64,000 nt of DNA, taken from Bradyrhizobium liaoningense. GTDB lineage: Bacteria > Pseudomonadota > Alphaproteobacteria > Rhizobiales > Xanthobacteraceae. Position numbers and translations under genes: made by a program. Where the stretch lies: positions 62,001-126,000 of the forward strand of contig NZ_JAFCJM010000012.1 of NCBI RefSeq assembly GCF_018130955.1, in the 5' to 3' direction. Position 1 is the first letter of the stretch; the number at the start of each line of letters is the position of its first letter. Positions 63,808-64,000 of this stretch are shown here, piece by piece. Below the pieces are notes generated by a model. That model saw only the letters and a list, made by a program, of their open reading frames with translations. It had not been told where the DNA came from and did not search any database.

Positions 63808-64000
63808 TTACTCGAGGCCCACGAGACTCAGATGGATGATCTCGCCCGCGGCGTGCACCATCTGATCTTCAGTGACGGCCTTGGTAATCCTGTCCAGCTC
63901 TGCGTCAGCATGCCAATCTGACTGGTTCGCACCACCATATTTCACGGTGTGAATCACGGCGCCGGCGGGAAGATAGACATTGTGGCTGACCCGCGGCTCG
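63808..64000 (-). CDS. 3' end of a truncated gene, unknown product
   Basis: The minus strand is open for 63 codons from the window edge to the TAA at 63808: EPRVSHNVYLPAGAVIHTVKY near the start of the visible part and ending HLSLVGLE. Composition and codon use fit a real gene. No family was recognised. Its end is 18 bp from that of the MFS gene. Confidence 0.65.
   Translation of the reverse strand, partial: EPRVSHNVYLPAGAVIHTVKYGGANQSDWHADAELDRITKAVTEDQMVHAAGEIIHLSLVGLE

Noticed and set aside
1..64000. tRNA/rRNA genes, CRISPR arrays, insertion sequences, prophage
   Set aside because: No cloverleaf, rRNA core, regularly spaced repeat array, transposase or phage structural gene was seen; the palindromic repeats are non-coding and dispersed.

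Overview
The window looks like chromosomal DNA of a high-GC alphaproteobacterium, most likely a Bradyrhizobium or close relative. The reasons are: two promoter-like sites of the alphaproteobacterial EcfG type that match closely plus several looser ones; many intergenic palindromic repeats of the kind common in Bradyrhizobiaceae; a full pqqABCDE cluster; and a 389-residue D-tartrate dehydratase whose catalytic and metal-binding residues fall at the same numbers as I recall for the characterised Bradyrhizobium enzyme. No rRNA, tRNA, CRISPR array, transposase or phage gene was seen. Everything family-level was assigned by reading motifs; no database search was run.

Layout. 1-4643 (+): end of a high-affinity K+ uptake operon, kdpB (3' part), kdpC, kdpD, kdpE. 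4869-8536: divergent ku and ligD, the two-component bacterial NHEJ system. 8671-9331: a tiny DUF3309 membrane protein and a polyhydroxyalkanoate-system protein. 9335-23358 (-): a tightly coupled operon, in transcription order glgE-like, treS-mak fusion, glgB, glgX, treZ, treY. 23547-27356 (+): malQ and a GH15 glycosidase, divergent from that operon. 27360-34869 (-): sugar-phosphate genes, in transcription order tal-pgi fusion and gnd, then zwf, pgl, gntK and a HAD phosphatase. 35908-40686 (+): prkA, yeaH (DUF444), spoVR. 40891-44399: a DsrE protein, an adenylate cyclase/SUMF1 fusion, DUF4399 and a secreted unknown. 44506-49344 (-): a GltD-like Fe-S flavoprotein followed by 2-oxoacid:ferredoxin oxidoreductase alpha and beta. 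49584-54719 (-): pqqA, B, C, D, E, a prolyl aminopeptidase and a dimeric-barrel protein. 54968-64000: DUF6894, amidase, glutathione peroxidase, DUF3297, tartrate dehydratase, a membrane protein, malonyl-CoA decarboxylase, a divergent AraC/MFS pair and a truncated last gene.

How it works together. The centre of the window is a carbon-storage and compatible-solute region. TreS interconverts trehalose and maltose, its fused kinase makes maltose-1-phosphate, GlgB and GlgX shape alpha-glucan, TreY/TreZ turn glucan back into trehalose, and MalQ and GH15 recycle oligosaccharides. The adjoining zwf/pgl/gnd/tal-pgi genes process the released hexose phosphate. Candidate EcfG promoters (GGAAC, 16-17 bp, NGTT) precede prkA, the DUF3309 gene, ku/ligD and glgE/malQ, suggesting that several loci here belong to the general stress response.

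Most notable: the GlgE homologue in the trehalose operon carries Lys where the GlgE general acid Glu should be and Ala in place of the conserved Arg near the nucleophile, so it is probably not a maltosyltransferase. Also notable are a repeat element inserted exactly into a korA/korB ATGA overlap with a 10-bp duplication that restores both stop and start codons; a 14-bp duplication that created a five-codon minicistron between pqqD and pqqE; a membrane cyclase joined to a cysteine-lacking SUMF1 domain; and tandem palindromic operator-like sites before the membrane gene at 58951.
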